This document shows, one piece after another, positions 1 through 9,308 of a stretch of 64,000 bases of DNA. Origin of the DNA: Athripsodes cinereus (taxonomy: Eukaryota; Arthropoda; Insecta; Trichoptera; Leptoceridae); NCBI GenBank assembly GCA_947579605.1, contig OX388313.1:30693214-30757213 (forward strand). Direction: 5' to 3'. The notes beneath the pieces are model-generated. The model was given only the letters and a program-made list of their open reading frames with translations, did not search any database and was not told the DNA's origin. How positions within the stretch are numbered: the first letter of the stretch is position 1; every line of letters starts with the position of its first letter. A program made the position numbers and the translations under genes.

Positions 1-296
1 CTTTCGGATAAATATGCATTCGATATACGTTAATTCCAAACCGTACTATCGAAATATATCATTTCTCTCTCTCTCCATATTTAACTATCTTAACATTCTA
101 CTTCTTCCACGTTTATGAAATTTTTCTTACATAAACACCGATTTCTCTTACTCGTTGAGCGGAGAATTTGATTCACGTGGTTTGAAATTCTTTTGACGTT
201 TGCGCTTTCTCAGGCCCCCTCTTACAGATAAGCATATTCTTAGTGTCATCCTTTTGTCATCCATTCACTGCACATGACCAAACCATTGCAATTTAT
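1..296 (-). pseudogene. LINE reverse-transcriptase C-terminal relic, downstream half
   Basis: The minus strand encodes a decayed copy of the most abundant LINE protein tail in this window. The stretch KLQWFGHVQ, then RMT, then a basic linker matches the better preserved copy at 18791-19249 (KLRWFGNVERM, ERMTKR). Frame is lost downstream (toward position 1). The upstream half of the same copy lies at 4333-4495, beyond a hAT-like insertion, and the two halves abut at the insertion point when one target duplication is discounted. The family looks like the end of a non-LTR retrotransposon RT protein (RTE/Jockey-like); the clade is not certain. Not functional. Confidence 0.7.
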
Positions 297-999
297 ATAC
301 ACACTAGTGATGTAACGAATGTGTGATTTTGGATATTCGCGAATGCGAATGCGAATGCGAATATTTGTTGCCGACATTCGCGAATGCGAATGCGAATATT
401 GACTTGAAAATGGTATAGGAATTTGAAATATTTCAAAACTCCTCGGTTTTCTTAAAGAATATTTTCTTGCAGTACCTTTTTCCACAATGTACCGGGTAAG
501 TATCCGGTACTTTCACCGAATTACTGATTTGTTTCTTCATTTACATGGTACACAACAGATGAAAGACATATAAATATAAACATGTAAGCGACAAAAACAT
601 TCCAATAGTCTTACATCGAAACAGTGCATACTTCAGCAATAACACACAAAACAATTATAGAAAATCTTACACACAATATAGGTATTAATTCACAATACAT
701 CCACTCACCCATTCCTATTACAAATCACTGCTCACCCAATTTCGCACACATAATACATTCATTCGCACAAACACATTCACACTTCACTAATGTATGCAAT
801 AACAATACAAAAAAAACTCTTAAAAACAAAAAATCAAAAATTTAAAAAACAGTCTAAAAATAAATACTATCCCAAACACTTCACATTTTATCAAATATAT
901 AGATTTTTTTTATATATATTTCATCTTATTCTCAACTCAACTCAACTCTCTCTCAACTCTCCTTTCTCACAAACCTGACGTAATTGGCACTTTAAAATT

Positions 1000-1470
1000 C
1001 TATAAACAGGGTTTCTTGAGTCTGCAATCGTTTTTGTTTTTTTTAATGTAGAATGGAAAACAAGATCTTGTTAAAGGAAGCATTCTAAAGTTAATCCTAT
1101 CTAAAATATAAGGCACATCGTATTCGGACAAGCATATTTTTCTCAGGTTGCATGTATCCAGCAAAACTCTTCTCAATTCCAATTTAGGCAAATCTTTAAT
1201 AAATACAGGATAATGCAATCTCTTCCTAACCAAACGAATGAATTTAGACTGAGTTCTCTCAACTTGATCGACATATTTTTTAAAATGTGGATTCCATACA
1301 GAGGAACAGTCTTCCAGCTTGGAGCGAATCAACGATAAGTACAAGTACAAATACGATTCATATAACCTAAATGACTTTGTAGATCTCAGAATAAATCCCA
1401 GTATTTTATTGCTCTCTTCGATAGTTTTGTTCACGTGATCATCAAAGTGAAGCTCAGAGTCAAACACCAC
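1000..1470 (-). pseudogene. LINE RT thumb and C-terminal region
   Basis: A 156-residue open stretch begins MVFDSELHFDDHVNKTIEES (typical post-palm LGV..D..LxFxxHV block) and contains YLYLSLIRSKLEDCSSVWNP and QVERTQSKFIR, as in CR1/Jockey-type LINE RTs. It is separated from the palm block by a short out-of-frame gap. The stop at 1000 is probably the natural protein end. Confidence 0.8.
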
Positions 1471-1527
1471 ACCTAAATCTCTAATCTTATGTACTTCTTT
1501 TAAATCATGATTATGGATATTGTAAAT

Positions 1528-1845
1528 TTATCGAATTTTGTTTCTATTTTTGGTAAAAGAGATCAGATTACACTTCTCCAGATTCAAGTGCAAGTTATTT
1601 CTTTTACAGTACTCGTGTAGTCTTTCCAAGTCCTCGTTAAGCATTTCACAGTCAAACAATAATTGAATTTGACAGTATATTTTTAAATCGTCCGCAAATA
1701 ATAGAAGCTCTGAGTGTTCAAAGCACTTTTTTATGTTGTTTATGAATATCGTGAAAAGTAAAGGACCCAAAGAAGACCCCTGAGGGACACCAGATGTAAC
1801 ACTGACACTGCCAGATGAGTAACCGTTAAGTTTAACTGTCATCAA
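1528..1845 (-). pseudogene. LINE RT catalytic palm
   Basis: Shows VTSGVPQGSSLGPLLFTIF and ELLLFADDLKIY. The FADD box contains the two catalytic aspartates, and the GVPQG box precedes it at the usual spacing of about 40 residues. The catalytic residues remain, but stops and frameshifts upstream and downstream break the protein. Confidence 0.9.
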
Positions 1846-1904
1846 TCTATCAGAAATATATGAGTCAATCCACCTTAGTTGAAAAAAGTCGATGTTCTAC
1901 TTTA

Positions 1905-2223
1905 TCAAATGCCTTTTGAAAGCCGATATAAATGGCATCCAACTGTATACGATTGTCCATAGCTGAGAAAAAAAATCAGATTTGTTACTGTCGATCTTCC
2001 ACTCATGAATCCATGCTGCTCTACAAGAAGATACGGCTTCAGGAAAAAAGTAATTTGTTCACGAACAATACCCTCAAATATTTTTGAAATAGGTGATAGA
2101 ATTAAAATTGGTCTGTAGTTACGAACGTCCGATTTGCTGCCAGATTTATGCAAAGGAATAATACTAGCCATCTTCCATTTGCATGGAAAGCATCCTTCTT
2201 GTAAACTCCTAATTTATTTATCG
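1905..2223 (-). pseudogene. LINE RT, fingers/palm segment
   Basis: The segment reads KMASIIPLHKSGSKSDVRNYRPI, then SPISKIFEGIVREQI and EQHGFMSGRST. These are the conserved NYRPI and HGFxxGRST blocks of non-LTR reverse transcriptases. It follows directly from the fingers block once the inserted repeat is removed. The frame is lost just before the palm block at 1845. Confidence 0.85.
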
Positions 2224-2507
2224 TGTCGAAACCCAGAGAAAAAACCCATCAAACTGATCTCCAGTACTGCGCAAAACGCACAGCAGGTGGAGATGCGTCA
2301 AAAATATCCTCCATAGTGCAAGTGACAGGGCACAATGGACACTCCAACAAGTGTGGCATAGTCTATGCTGCCCCACAGTCACACGCTCCGGATTCGTCCT
2401 GTAGGAAGCTCCATCGTTCTCTATTGTTGCGGCAGTTTCCTACACCAGATCTCAGTCGATTTAGGGTTTTCCATGTCCCATAGTCTTGATTGCCTCCTGC
2501 AGCAAGG
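2224..2507. repeat. ~285-bp repeat inserted in the LINE RT
   Basis: This block interrupts the RT between PLYLIF and SLQEG. Imperfect CTAAT..AT duplications lie at the two borders, suggesting a target-site duplication. Parts of it recur in inverted orientation at about 20683-20780 and 21008-21050, including a stretch reading GACAGGGCACAATGG and a stretch with AACCCAGAGAAAAAA. It contains no intact ORF. The superfamily is not recognised; a 5'-truncated LINE 3' end or SINE would fit. Confidence 0.6.
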
Positions 2508-2843
2508 TGTTCTAATAAATATCAGATACAATGGTTTGGTTAAATGACTTACACATCTCTTTAATATTATTGGTGCAATACCATCAGGGCCAACTCCTTT
2601 TGTCTCATCTATATCTAATAAACGTTTATGAATATCAGATTTCAAGATATTAACCGTGGATGAACATGAGTTAGTTAAAATATTTTCCGATTCTTCAGTA
2701 TTAGAATAATGTAAATTATTCAGTGAAAATAGAGAACCAAAAAACGACGAAAACAAGTTCGCAATTCCCTCTGGATCGCTCGAAGTCTGGTCACCGTCAC
2801 CCATTACCCTTGGATAGCCTCTAGATTCTTTAAGGGAATTCAC
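2508..2843 (-). pseudogene. LINE RT, fingers segment
   Basis: The segment includes IANLFSSFFGSLF and DETKGVGPDGIAPIILK, the KxxGPDGI motif of non-LTR RT fingers, then PLYLIFI. The open frame then runs into an inserted repeat and its last ~30 residues are not LINE protein. The LINE sequence resumes at about 2223 with SLQEGCFPCKWKMASIIP. Confidence 0.8.
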
Positions 2844-3224
2844 GAATGAAAAGAAAGACTTGACATTGCCCTAAGTGACTTCTCAGTGTTATTAATAAAA
2901 GACCTATAATCGTGATTCTGCGACAACTTCAACTGAGCTTTTAGTTGAAAAAATAAATTGTAGTCAGAATCATTACGGTTCATCTTCAACTTACGCCAAG
3001 CCTTGGACTTCTCTTAAACAACAACAGAGTTCTATTAGAAAACCATTTGGGAAAATTATTAGGTGACACCCTCTTCATATGTAGGTGTATGCTTCTAAAT
3101 TATTGGCAAAACATAACCATAAAAAGATTTAACCATCTTATTCACCGGTCCGTTTCCCAAAACGCTGACCCAATCAACACTTTGTAGTTCAAAACTTATT
3201 TCCGAAAAGTTTGCCTTAAAGTAC

Positions 3225-4003
3225 CTATATCAATTTCTGGATCATATTTTGAGACAAATCCTCAGCAATTTCAAACTCATAATCTATCAACAGTGAAGGA
3301 TAGTGTGAATCCTTATCAACCAGTGGAGAGTCACATCTGGTAACAGAACACGGAATAGTTGAAAGAACTAAATCCAAGATAACTTGATTGCTGTTATAAA
3401 CTCCGTTAGACTGAAACATATTGAGAAAAGATATAGATTCTATCAAATACTGCGCAACAGGACACGAATAAGAATACGGAACAAAGATTGAATCAACATC
3501 GGGGTCTTTTTTCCATTGGATTGTTGGGATATTGAAATCTCCAATAAGACAAATATCCGTTTTGTCGTAATAGCTGATTCAACGTTCAGATATACTTTTA
3601 AAAAAGATGTTATAAGTTTCTAAGGATGTGGATGGCGGTATATACATATACTACACCCAGTAGCGGTGAGCATTTTTCCATGCGTTACCGATGAATAACG
3701 AATACTGGTAAAAAAACTTTCACCAATATCATCCCAAACAAGAGTGGATGAACATCCTAGTGTCCGATCCACAGCAATTAAGACCCCACCTCCATCCCTT
3801 TTACCACTCAACATGAAATCCCTATCCTTCCGGTAAACTGTAGATTCGTTTTGAAAAAGTTCGCTGTCAAATATGCCACAATTTAGCCAAGCTTCCGTCA
3901 GAACAATTATATCATAATTATTTGCAAATAAGTTTGCTCTAAACTCCTCGATCTTAGACTTCAAGCCCCGACAATTCTGAGAGAATACTTTAGTGTGGTT
4001 CAC
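3225..4003 (-). pseudogene. LINE endonuclease (AP-endonuclease-like) domain, broken
   Basis: The first block (4003-3620) begins MNHTKVFSQNCRGLKSKI, the usual N-terminal QNCRG strand of LINE endonucleases, and contains the LTEAWL motif and a GGGVLIAV segment. After a frameshift the sequence reads ICLIGDFNIP around 3525-3555, the conserved GDFN catalytic-domain motif. It then continues into the block ending near 3225 with DLVLST and an HYPSL stretch corresponding to the usual SDH region, here DSHYPS. In a live element this domain nicks target DNA to prime reverse transcription. Frameshifts make it non-functional. Confidence 0.8.
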
Positions 4004-4332
4004 CTTGTAGTATGATATAAATATTCCTTAAATAGAATATAAAATTATTGTAGGGCCCTATACTCATAGCAGTTGTAATACTTAAAACAAACATATAAAT
4101 TAAATTTCCACAAATGCATATTTCTCCCAATAATAATAACATCATCAAGCAAACGAACACATGAAACAATACAACAAATGCGGCCAACACGGAACAGACC
4201 AGATACTTTATTACTAAAATAATATTCGCAAAACATTCGCATATTTTTTTGCGAATGCGAATACTTTGAAATATGCGAATATTCGCGAATGCGAATGCGA
4301 ATGCGAATATTCGTTACATCACTAATACACAC

Positions 4333-4495
4333 ATACTATCCACAGCACTTCTCCCGCATACGTTTTTTTCTCCTAATATCCTCATTTTTCATTCCTCCTT
4401 CTATCATAAAACGTTTTACTAACCATTCTTATCATTGATCGTGTCTCCACAGCATGAATTTCACTTTCATCCCTGTCAACCTTCACAAATAAGTG
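4333..4495 (-). pseudogene. LINE reverse-transcriptase C-terminal relic, upstream half
   Basis: Minus-strand translation gives VDRDESEIHAVETRSMIRMV, matching KKDESGINAVEMRSLRRMV in the copy at 18791-19249. It stops at the hAT-like insertion, and the protein continues at 296-1. This shows the hAT element jumped into a pre-existing LINE copy. Confidence 0.7.
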
Positions 4496-5055
4496 TTGGA
4501 ACCAGAATAATTTAATATCACATTTTTGATCTGCTGCGGAAAAGAGATCGTCAATGTTAGAAATAAGATAAAAGTTGCACTTTTCACCAGCACCTTTGAG
4601 ACGATCGAGGGATCATTCGTCGGCATCATCATCTACTGATTTTTTTTATGCTTTCTCTTATTTTCTTGTCGCATTTTGTCTCTTCCATTCCTTTTGTAAT
4701 TTGACAGTTGATAAAATTTTGTCTTCCCTACTGCACCCGTAGCTTAACAATGCCTTAAAACCTCCCGACCTATGTTTTGTGTAATTTCCTTCACATGCCA
4801 TGATCATTTAGTTGATCCAGTATCTCTTTTTGAAACAGCTGAAGCGTATAAATGATAATTCGTATCTCATGAATTGCCTGTAAATATCTATGGTTTTGTG
4901 TTTATTACTGAAGTATGTAATATTTATTATTGTGTTATTGTTCTTGTTCAAACGACAGCTTGACTTGTGATTGAATGATGTATTTAGAACTCCTTCACCT
5001 ATTTTATTTGAACGCAACCCTGACTCGATGAATGTATATTATAGTTACTTAGTAA
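4496..5055. other. AT-rich spacer
   Basis: No conserved domain, RNA gene or terminal repeat was recognised. Short open frames here have AT-driven composition. Confidence 0.5.
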
Positions 5056-5059
5056 TAAA

Positions 5060-5450
5060 ATGTCTACTCTGAAAGCTTATACAATGAGAAAATTGGGAGC
5101 GTTCGAGATGTGGATGCATGGAGGAATGCTGCGCATTTCTTGGATAGACCTAATATCCAATATACAAGTATTGACGTGGAGCTAATACCAATGTGGAACA
5201 TCTGAAGTGTGTTCAATCTTGAAAGACTTCTGGATCACATTTTGTGGGGACAAAATTTTAATTACTCTTATCTGTTAATTGCAAGTTTGAAGATAGACGA
5301 ATAATGAACAGAAGGCAAATGTCATAACTGCGCAACTTTCTAAATTCGACCGGAATACGAAGGATGAAGGAGTTGTTTTTATGTTGTGCAGGATAGAGAG
5401 GTTTTCTCTATGATTATCGCCATCGTTGGGGGGACTTGATATGACACTTG
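5060..5450 (+). pseudogene. RTE-type LINE RT C-terminal relic
   Basis: The plus strand reads as a frameshifted version of the copy at 56244-56801: the segment coding FEMWMHGGMLRISWIDL matches FEMWLHRRMLRIPWTDL there. Further on, the AQDREAY-type region and the final GGT before the stop can be followed to about 5445. Multiple indels. Non-functional. Confidence 0.7.
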
Positions 5451-5975
5451 TAAAAAAAAATTATAACAATAATATTCTTGTCATAGACAAATCTATATCA
5501 TTAGAATATGTGAAAAAAACGTTTTTTTACCAAATTGAGGACTCCCACTTCAAGACTTGATATGTAAGAAGACTGGGAACTTCAGTTTATCCGCAGTTAC
5601 TAAGCAAAAACATTATTTTCATGAACAGGTTGCAACCAAAACCATGACGTGTAAATCTTTTAGACTTCATAAAGGAAAATACTAAGAAAACAAAATGAAT
5701 AACAAAGTAAGTTCTTTTTAACACGCTCCTATTAAGAGTGCATTTTTTTAGAATTTCTTGGGCAACTAAAGGTTAAAACGTTGATTTCAATAAACAATAA
5801 TTTGAAAATGAGTAAACATCCACGATGTAAGATTAAACAAAAAGGTGAGTGTAAATGTTTTTACAGGAATACACAAATATTATTGAAAGTAGTGACGTTG
5901 TTTTGATAGTAAAATCTCAAACAATATCGAGCATTGTGTGCTAGTATTTTGTTTATTGTATAATATGTTATTGAA
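5451..5975. other. AT-rich spacer
   Basis: Nothing recognised other than AT-rich sequence and short A or T runs. Confidence 0.5.
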
Positions 5976-5979
5976 CTTT

Positions 5980-6037
5980 TAAAAAAAGAAAAAAGGAAGC
6001 CAACGATACGCGGTGTTCCCAAGCGGTCACCCACCTA
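5980..6037 (-). pseudogene. Inverted 3'-end fragment of a 5S rRNA gene with its T-run
   Basis: On the minus strand this is a near-exact copy of the last ~40 nt of the 5S gene at 6128-6247, including the GATACGCGGTGTTCCCAAGC complement and the poly-T terminator, seen here as an A-rich run at about 5980-5996. It ends abruptly inside the C-box region. Together the two copies form an inverted repeat with a spacer of about 90 bp. No A box, so not a gene by itself. Confidence 0.85.
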
Positions 6038-6127
6038 CCATGTGGGGGCAGCAAATAAAATGTATAGGAGTAATGTATTAACGAATTACAGACGTGTATT
6101 TATAAACAAATGTTTATCGCTCTCATC

Positions 6128-6247
6128 GCCAACGATCATACCACGTTGAATGCACCGGTTCTCGTCCGATCACCGAAGTTAAGCAACATTGGGCGCGGTC
6201 AGTACTTGGATGGGTGACCGCTTGGGAACACCGCGTATCGTTGGCTT
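6128..6247 (+). rRNA. 5S ribosomal RNA
   Basis: A ~120-nt sequence starts GCCAACGATCATACCACG and ends in GTATCGTTGGCTT, with complementary 5' and 3' ends (helix I). The internal pol III control region is intact: GAAGTTAAGCAACATTGGGC (A box plus intermediate element) and TACTTGGATGGGTGACCGC (C box). A run of T residues follows immediately as terminator. Length and motifs match animal 5S rRNA. Only one full copy is present, so it is dispersed rather than in a tandem cluster. The intact promoter, ends and terminator suggest it could be transcribed; a recent pseudogene cannot be excluded. Confidence 0.93.
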
Positions 6248-6257
6248 CTTTTTTTTT
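6248..6257 (+). terminator. Pol III terminator of the 5S gene
   Basis: A long T run directly follows the 5S 3' end, the standard RNA polymerase III stop signal. Confidence 0.8.
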
Positions 6258-6305
6258 GTTTTGCTTATATTAAATTTAAATGTTATATTAGATTCTTCTT
6301 TTTTC

Positions 6306-6580
6306 TGTGCCATGTCAGGTCCCACCGACATTGGCGATCACCCCGGAGAAAGCCTCCCTGTCCTGTGCTACTCTGAATAACTCATCCACCGTCCTAATTC
6401 CGATCCACTCTCTCATGTTGCGCAGCCAGGACATCTGCTTTCTGCCCTTTTTTGAATTAACATATTAATAAATCGTCACCTAAACGGATAAATAGGAGTC
6501 CTTGGACTCCTGCAATATCCGAGAAATAAAGTTATCTGCTTTCTGCCAACTCCCCGTCTTCCCTCCATCATGCCCTCTAA
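6306..6580 (-). pseudogene. RTE-type LINE ORF end, interrupted
   Basis: The minus strand reads GRRGVGRKQMSWLRNMREW, then VDELFRVAQDREAFSGVI and NVGGT before a stop. This is close to the plus-strand copy at 56244-56801. The coding sequence is interrupted at 6447-6533 by an 87-bp insertion flanked by a 14-bp direct repeat. It lies just downstream of the 5S gene in opposite orientation. Confidence 0.85.
6447..6533 (+). mobile_element. 87-bp truncated LINE 3' end with stem-loop
   Basis: Flanked by the 14-bp direct repeat ATCTGCTTTCTGCC (6433-6446 and 6534-6547). The interior holds a strong stem-loop, AGGAGTCC/GGACTCCT nested in GGATA/TATCC arms, and ends AAATAAAGTT. A longer insertion with the same stem-loop and the same end is at 45461-45775, so this is a 5'-truncated retroposed copy of a LINE 3' UTR. 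Confidence 0.8.
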
Positions 6581-6581
6581 T

Positions 6582-7418
6582 ATTATGTTATAAGTGTAAG
6601 TATCTGAAATTATATATTCACATAAGTGTAGGCATGTATAGACAGATGGGTAGGTAAGTACTTGCTGTATGTATGAAATAAATGCAATGCAATGTAGGTC
6701 AATGACTCGGATGCGTCACCGCACTACACCAACACATTATATAGGTATGATAATAATATGCCTACATACATTACTTTATAACGGTTATATAGTTAGGAAC
6801 TATAAGTACGCAATCTGTATGTGGGAGGAAATTACACATTGTCGAGTTTTGCCCAAAGAGATTTTTTAGTAATAAAAATAATATAATTATATTAAGTGCT
6901 TCCACATTGACTTAATAAATAGCGAGTCAGCTTTCAAGAGCTTTCGCTGTTATTATCAGGCTAACGTGAAGTAAAGATATTATTAAATTTAATGTTGTTG
7001 CGTCAACGATGTGAAAAATAATTTTAATATAAAAAAATGAAAAATGCAGCATTAATTGAATTTACGAAACATACAACACATCTTTCAACGACATAGACAT
7101 TTTTCAGGTAAGTAAAAACACCTTCATAAACTCGGTTAATACACAACTCAATGCAACTATACAATAGAATAAAATACAAAAAAAAAATACAATATACACT
7201 ATATAACTTAAATAAAATAAACTATTATAAGTATGACACATCATCATAAATATTACTCAAATCATTGAACATAATCTATTCCCTTTCTTTTCCCTCCCCC
7301 TAGTCCTAAAAATGCTCGCCAGCAATTGAAGTAATATCATTGCTTTTTTTTCTTTCTTTAATATTCTTATACATATATCTCTTTAAAAATATATATTCAT
7401 TTAATTATCTTTTATCTT
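6582..7418. other. AT-rich spacer
   Basis: No gene or terminal-repeat structure recognised. Confidence 0.5.
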
Positions 7419-7419
7419 G

Positions 7420-7570
7420 AATATCGATTATTGCTTTACATAACTTTTTAACTATCATTCTGTATTATATAACTTAAGTTGTAATTGGCATAATGTTGTA
7501 CAATTATTGTTGTGTTTATTATGTAATATCAGCTGTAACTTTAAGTTTGAAATAAATAAAATAATAAAAA
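7420..7570 (+). repeat. LINE 3'-UTR tail
   Basis: Shares about 130 bp with 58795-58940, including TTATGTAATATCAGCTGTAA (or close variant) and an end of AAATAAAT repeats. The A-rich simple tail and shared terminus mark a LINE 3' UTR. No ORF is retained upstream in either copy. Confidence 0.65.
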
Positions 7571-7589
7571 TTAAAATTAAAAACTACTA

Positions 7590-7830
7590 CTACTAATATA
7601 CCATCACGGCATATCCCACAGAGCCATCAGCAGAACAGCTGCATGTAAGAAATATGCAAGCTGTCCTCTTCGTGCCAATATATAATCAAGACATTCAGGA
7701 TGTGTGGCAAACCTCATCGCTGAATTTAAGATGTAAAATGTCTTAATTTTTCGAACACAAATGCCTTTTTCGAGACACTCGAAAACTAACGGAGAAGAGT
7801 GGGAAGAGTAAGAAGAGCATTAAAAACACT
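7590..7830 (-). mobile_element. SINE-like element, nearly full length
   Basis: Copy of the commonest short repeat in the window (~245 bp). In sense orientation it starts near a CCGTGGAGCACC-type head and ends in the tail GGGATATGCCGTGATGGTAT followed by a TAG-repeat; here the sense strand is minus. It retains the GGCAAACCTCATC and AAGACATTCAGGATG blocks. Divergence from other copies is moderate. No clear A/B box is seen, so the promoter type is unresolved. Confidence 0.75.
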
Positions 7831-8017
7831 GTTAATTTTCACATATAAATAAGTATTTAATCACAAACAATGATTAAACACAAATCTTAATTGGCAAGCG
7901 CTTTCGCCTAGCGGCATTAATCATTGTTAACTGAATAAATACCTAGGTACTTACTTTTACGTGAAGATTTACAGTTTGTTTGATTTTGTTGGACTAACCA
8001 TGTGATAATCACTAAAC

Positions 8018-8127
8018 ATTTTTAATTATATGGAATTAGTTAATTATGTACTACACGACTTAATTCACCACTACACCAAAAATTAAGCGGTGTAGTCATA
8101 ATTAACTAATTCCTTATAGTTAAAAAA
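8018..8127. repeat. Short inverted repeat (hairpin)
   Basis: Arms of about 35 bp (core GGAATTAGTTAATTATG and its complement) flank a ~40-bp loop, and GATTTACAGT is repeated outside both ends (7968 and 8129). Probably a small MITE; family unknown. Confidence 0.6.
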
Positions 8128-8194
8128 GATTTACAGTGTTTTTAATATTATATACATGTTCCTAAAATTTTTTTTTTTTTTTAATTATTTAACT

Positions 8195-8345
8195 GGATTT
8201 GGGAACAACGTGCAGATGACAAAACCAATCAGATATCTCCATTGGAGAACCATGTTTACACAATGTAACATTGTGCAAAATCTAATCGGAAGAAGCATCC
8301 CGAATCCGATAAAACAATAAAAAAAATAGTTAATATTGTAAACAT
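8195..8345 (-). mobile_element. Single arm of a foldback MITE
   Basis: Contains ACAAAACCAATCAGATATCT, then a CCATGTTTACACAATGTAAC-like block and a CTAATCGGAAGAAG block. All match the arms of the foldback element at 41930-42258, and the downstream AAACAATAAAAAAAATAG follows in both places. Confidence 0.65.
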
Positions 8346-8396
8346 TTGTTGTTGACTGGTACTAAACTAGCATGTTAACCGCAACGTCATCCATAA

Positions 8397-8936
8397 TGTG
8401 GTGTTCTCACTTTGGCGAATATCGCCAGGGCACCAAAATATCGCCAGCCATTTGAACCGTGTGAACAAAATGACAGCTAGTCTGAAACGATAAAAACCAG
8501 TAGAAACGATATCGTCTCGAGTTGACCACCTTCCAACTTTTTCGGCCGATTGAACGATTTTCAAATGCGCAGATGTGCGCGGCGTTTGTATATATGGTAA
8601 AAACTTTATAACCTATAAATTTTATAATGTTTCCCGCTTCGTGACAGCTGTTATCTTTGTTGTTGGTTTGTGGCGTTTGTTTCCTTTATTAAAAGGCGCC
8701 TTATAACCTCTACTATAACATTTTCGACTATAAATTAACACTTCGCGATCTCCATCTCGACGTCCGCCATTTTGAAAACAGTGTCAAAATCAAAGCGCAT
8801 CTGACAGATCGTTTCTATATCGGTGGACTGTGTGAACAGGTGTGACGATCAATGGGTGTCCGGCGAATTTTGTTTTTTCGTCTGGCGATATATTTTGAAA
8901 TTCGCCTGGCGATATTCGCCAAATGTGAACACCCCA
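8397..8936. mobile_element. MITE, PIF/Harbinger-like, 540 bp
   Basis: Long inverted terminal repeats: left TGTGGTGTTCTCACTTTGGC, right complement TGGGGTGTTCACATTTGGCG, continuing into GAATATCGCC. Flanking trinucleotides are TAA (8394-8396) and TTA (8937-8939), fitting the 3-bp TWA duplication of PIF/Harbinger elements. Its sister copy at 49279-49813 is over 90% identical by eye and has matching TTA flanks. No transposase; non-autonomous. The interior is CpG-richer than its surroundings. Confidence 0.8.
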
Positions 8937-8939
8937 TTA

Positions 8940-9305
8940 CGGTAACTTAATATAGCCATATTTAAAACAGGAGTTGTTGTACTTTATTTCCGGACTCTAC
9001 GAGGATTAATTCATCACCTCAAGTAGTTGTTTGTGTAAAATAATAATAAAACGTAGTATATACTGTAAATAAATAAGTAAATAAACTTAATAATATAGTA
9101 AATAAGTGGTTATCCCTGACCTAATTGTGACAATATGAATGAATATACTTATAACATTTACCTGGTCGGTAGGTATGTATAAGGTATTATATAAATATGT
9201 ACTCAATCTGTCAAACAGTTTACACTACTGTACAGTTCCATAACGCAACAATAATTGTAATCAATTATTTACAATAAAGAATAAATAAATAAATAAACAA
9301 ACACT
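8940..9305. other. AT-rich spacer ending in an (AAAT)n tail
   Basis: No domain recognised. The AAATAAATAAATAAACAAAC at 9282-9301 may be a LINE poly-A-type tail. Confidence 0.4.
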
Positions 9306-9308
9306 AAT

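Larger units (their letters stand above)
1000..4003 (-). mobile_element. CR1/Jockey-type non-LTR retrotransposon, decayed, inside the hAT element
   Basis: Read on the minus strand from 4003 to 1000 the order is: apurinic-type endonuclease N-terminus, endonuclease C-terminal part with GDFNIP near 3530, RT fingers near 2843, RT palm with GVPQG and FADD near 1700-1800, then the thumb/C-terminal region ending near 1000. Several frameshifts and stops, plus an inserted ~285-bp repeat at about 2224-2507, make it inactive. No gag-like ORF1 is seen upstream, so it is probably 5'-truncated. The extent of the 3' UTR toward position 540 is uncertain. Confidence 0.8.
305..4324. mobile_element. hAT-like DNA transposon remnant, 4.0 kb, carrying a LINE
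   Basis: Both ends carry an inverted terminal repeat starting TAGTGATGTAACGAAT, followed inward by repeated GCGAAT units (about 330-400 left, 4236-4310 right). An identical 8-bp direct repeat ATACACAC flanks it at 297-304 and 4325-4332, which is the hAT target-site length. No transposase ORF is seen; the interior is mostly a reverse-oriented LINE (about 1000-4003). The repetitive GCGAAT subterminal region resembles transposase-binding repeats (inference). The element interrupts a LINE ORF fragment. Confidence 0.8.

Noticed and set aside
624..978. Small protein frames at 624-845 and 790-978
   Set aside because: Composition is AT-driven (Asn/Lys/Thr/His) within the LINE 3' region or hAT interior; no motif.
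5980..6037. Second 5S rRNA gene
   Set aside because: Only the 3' third is present and the A box is missing.
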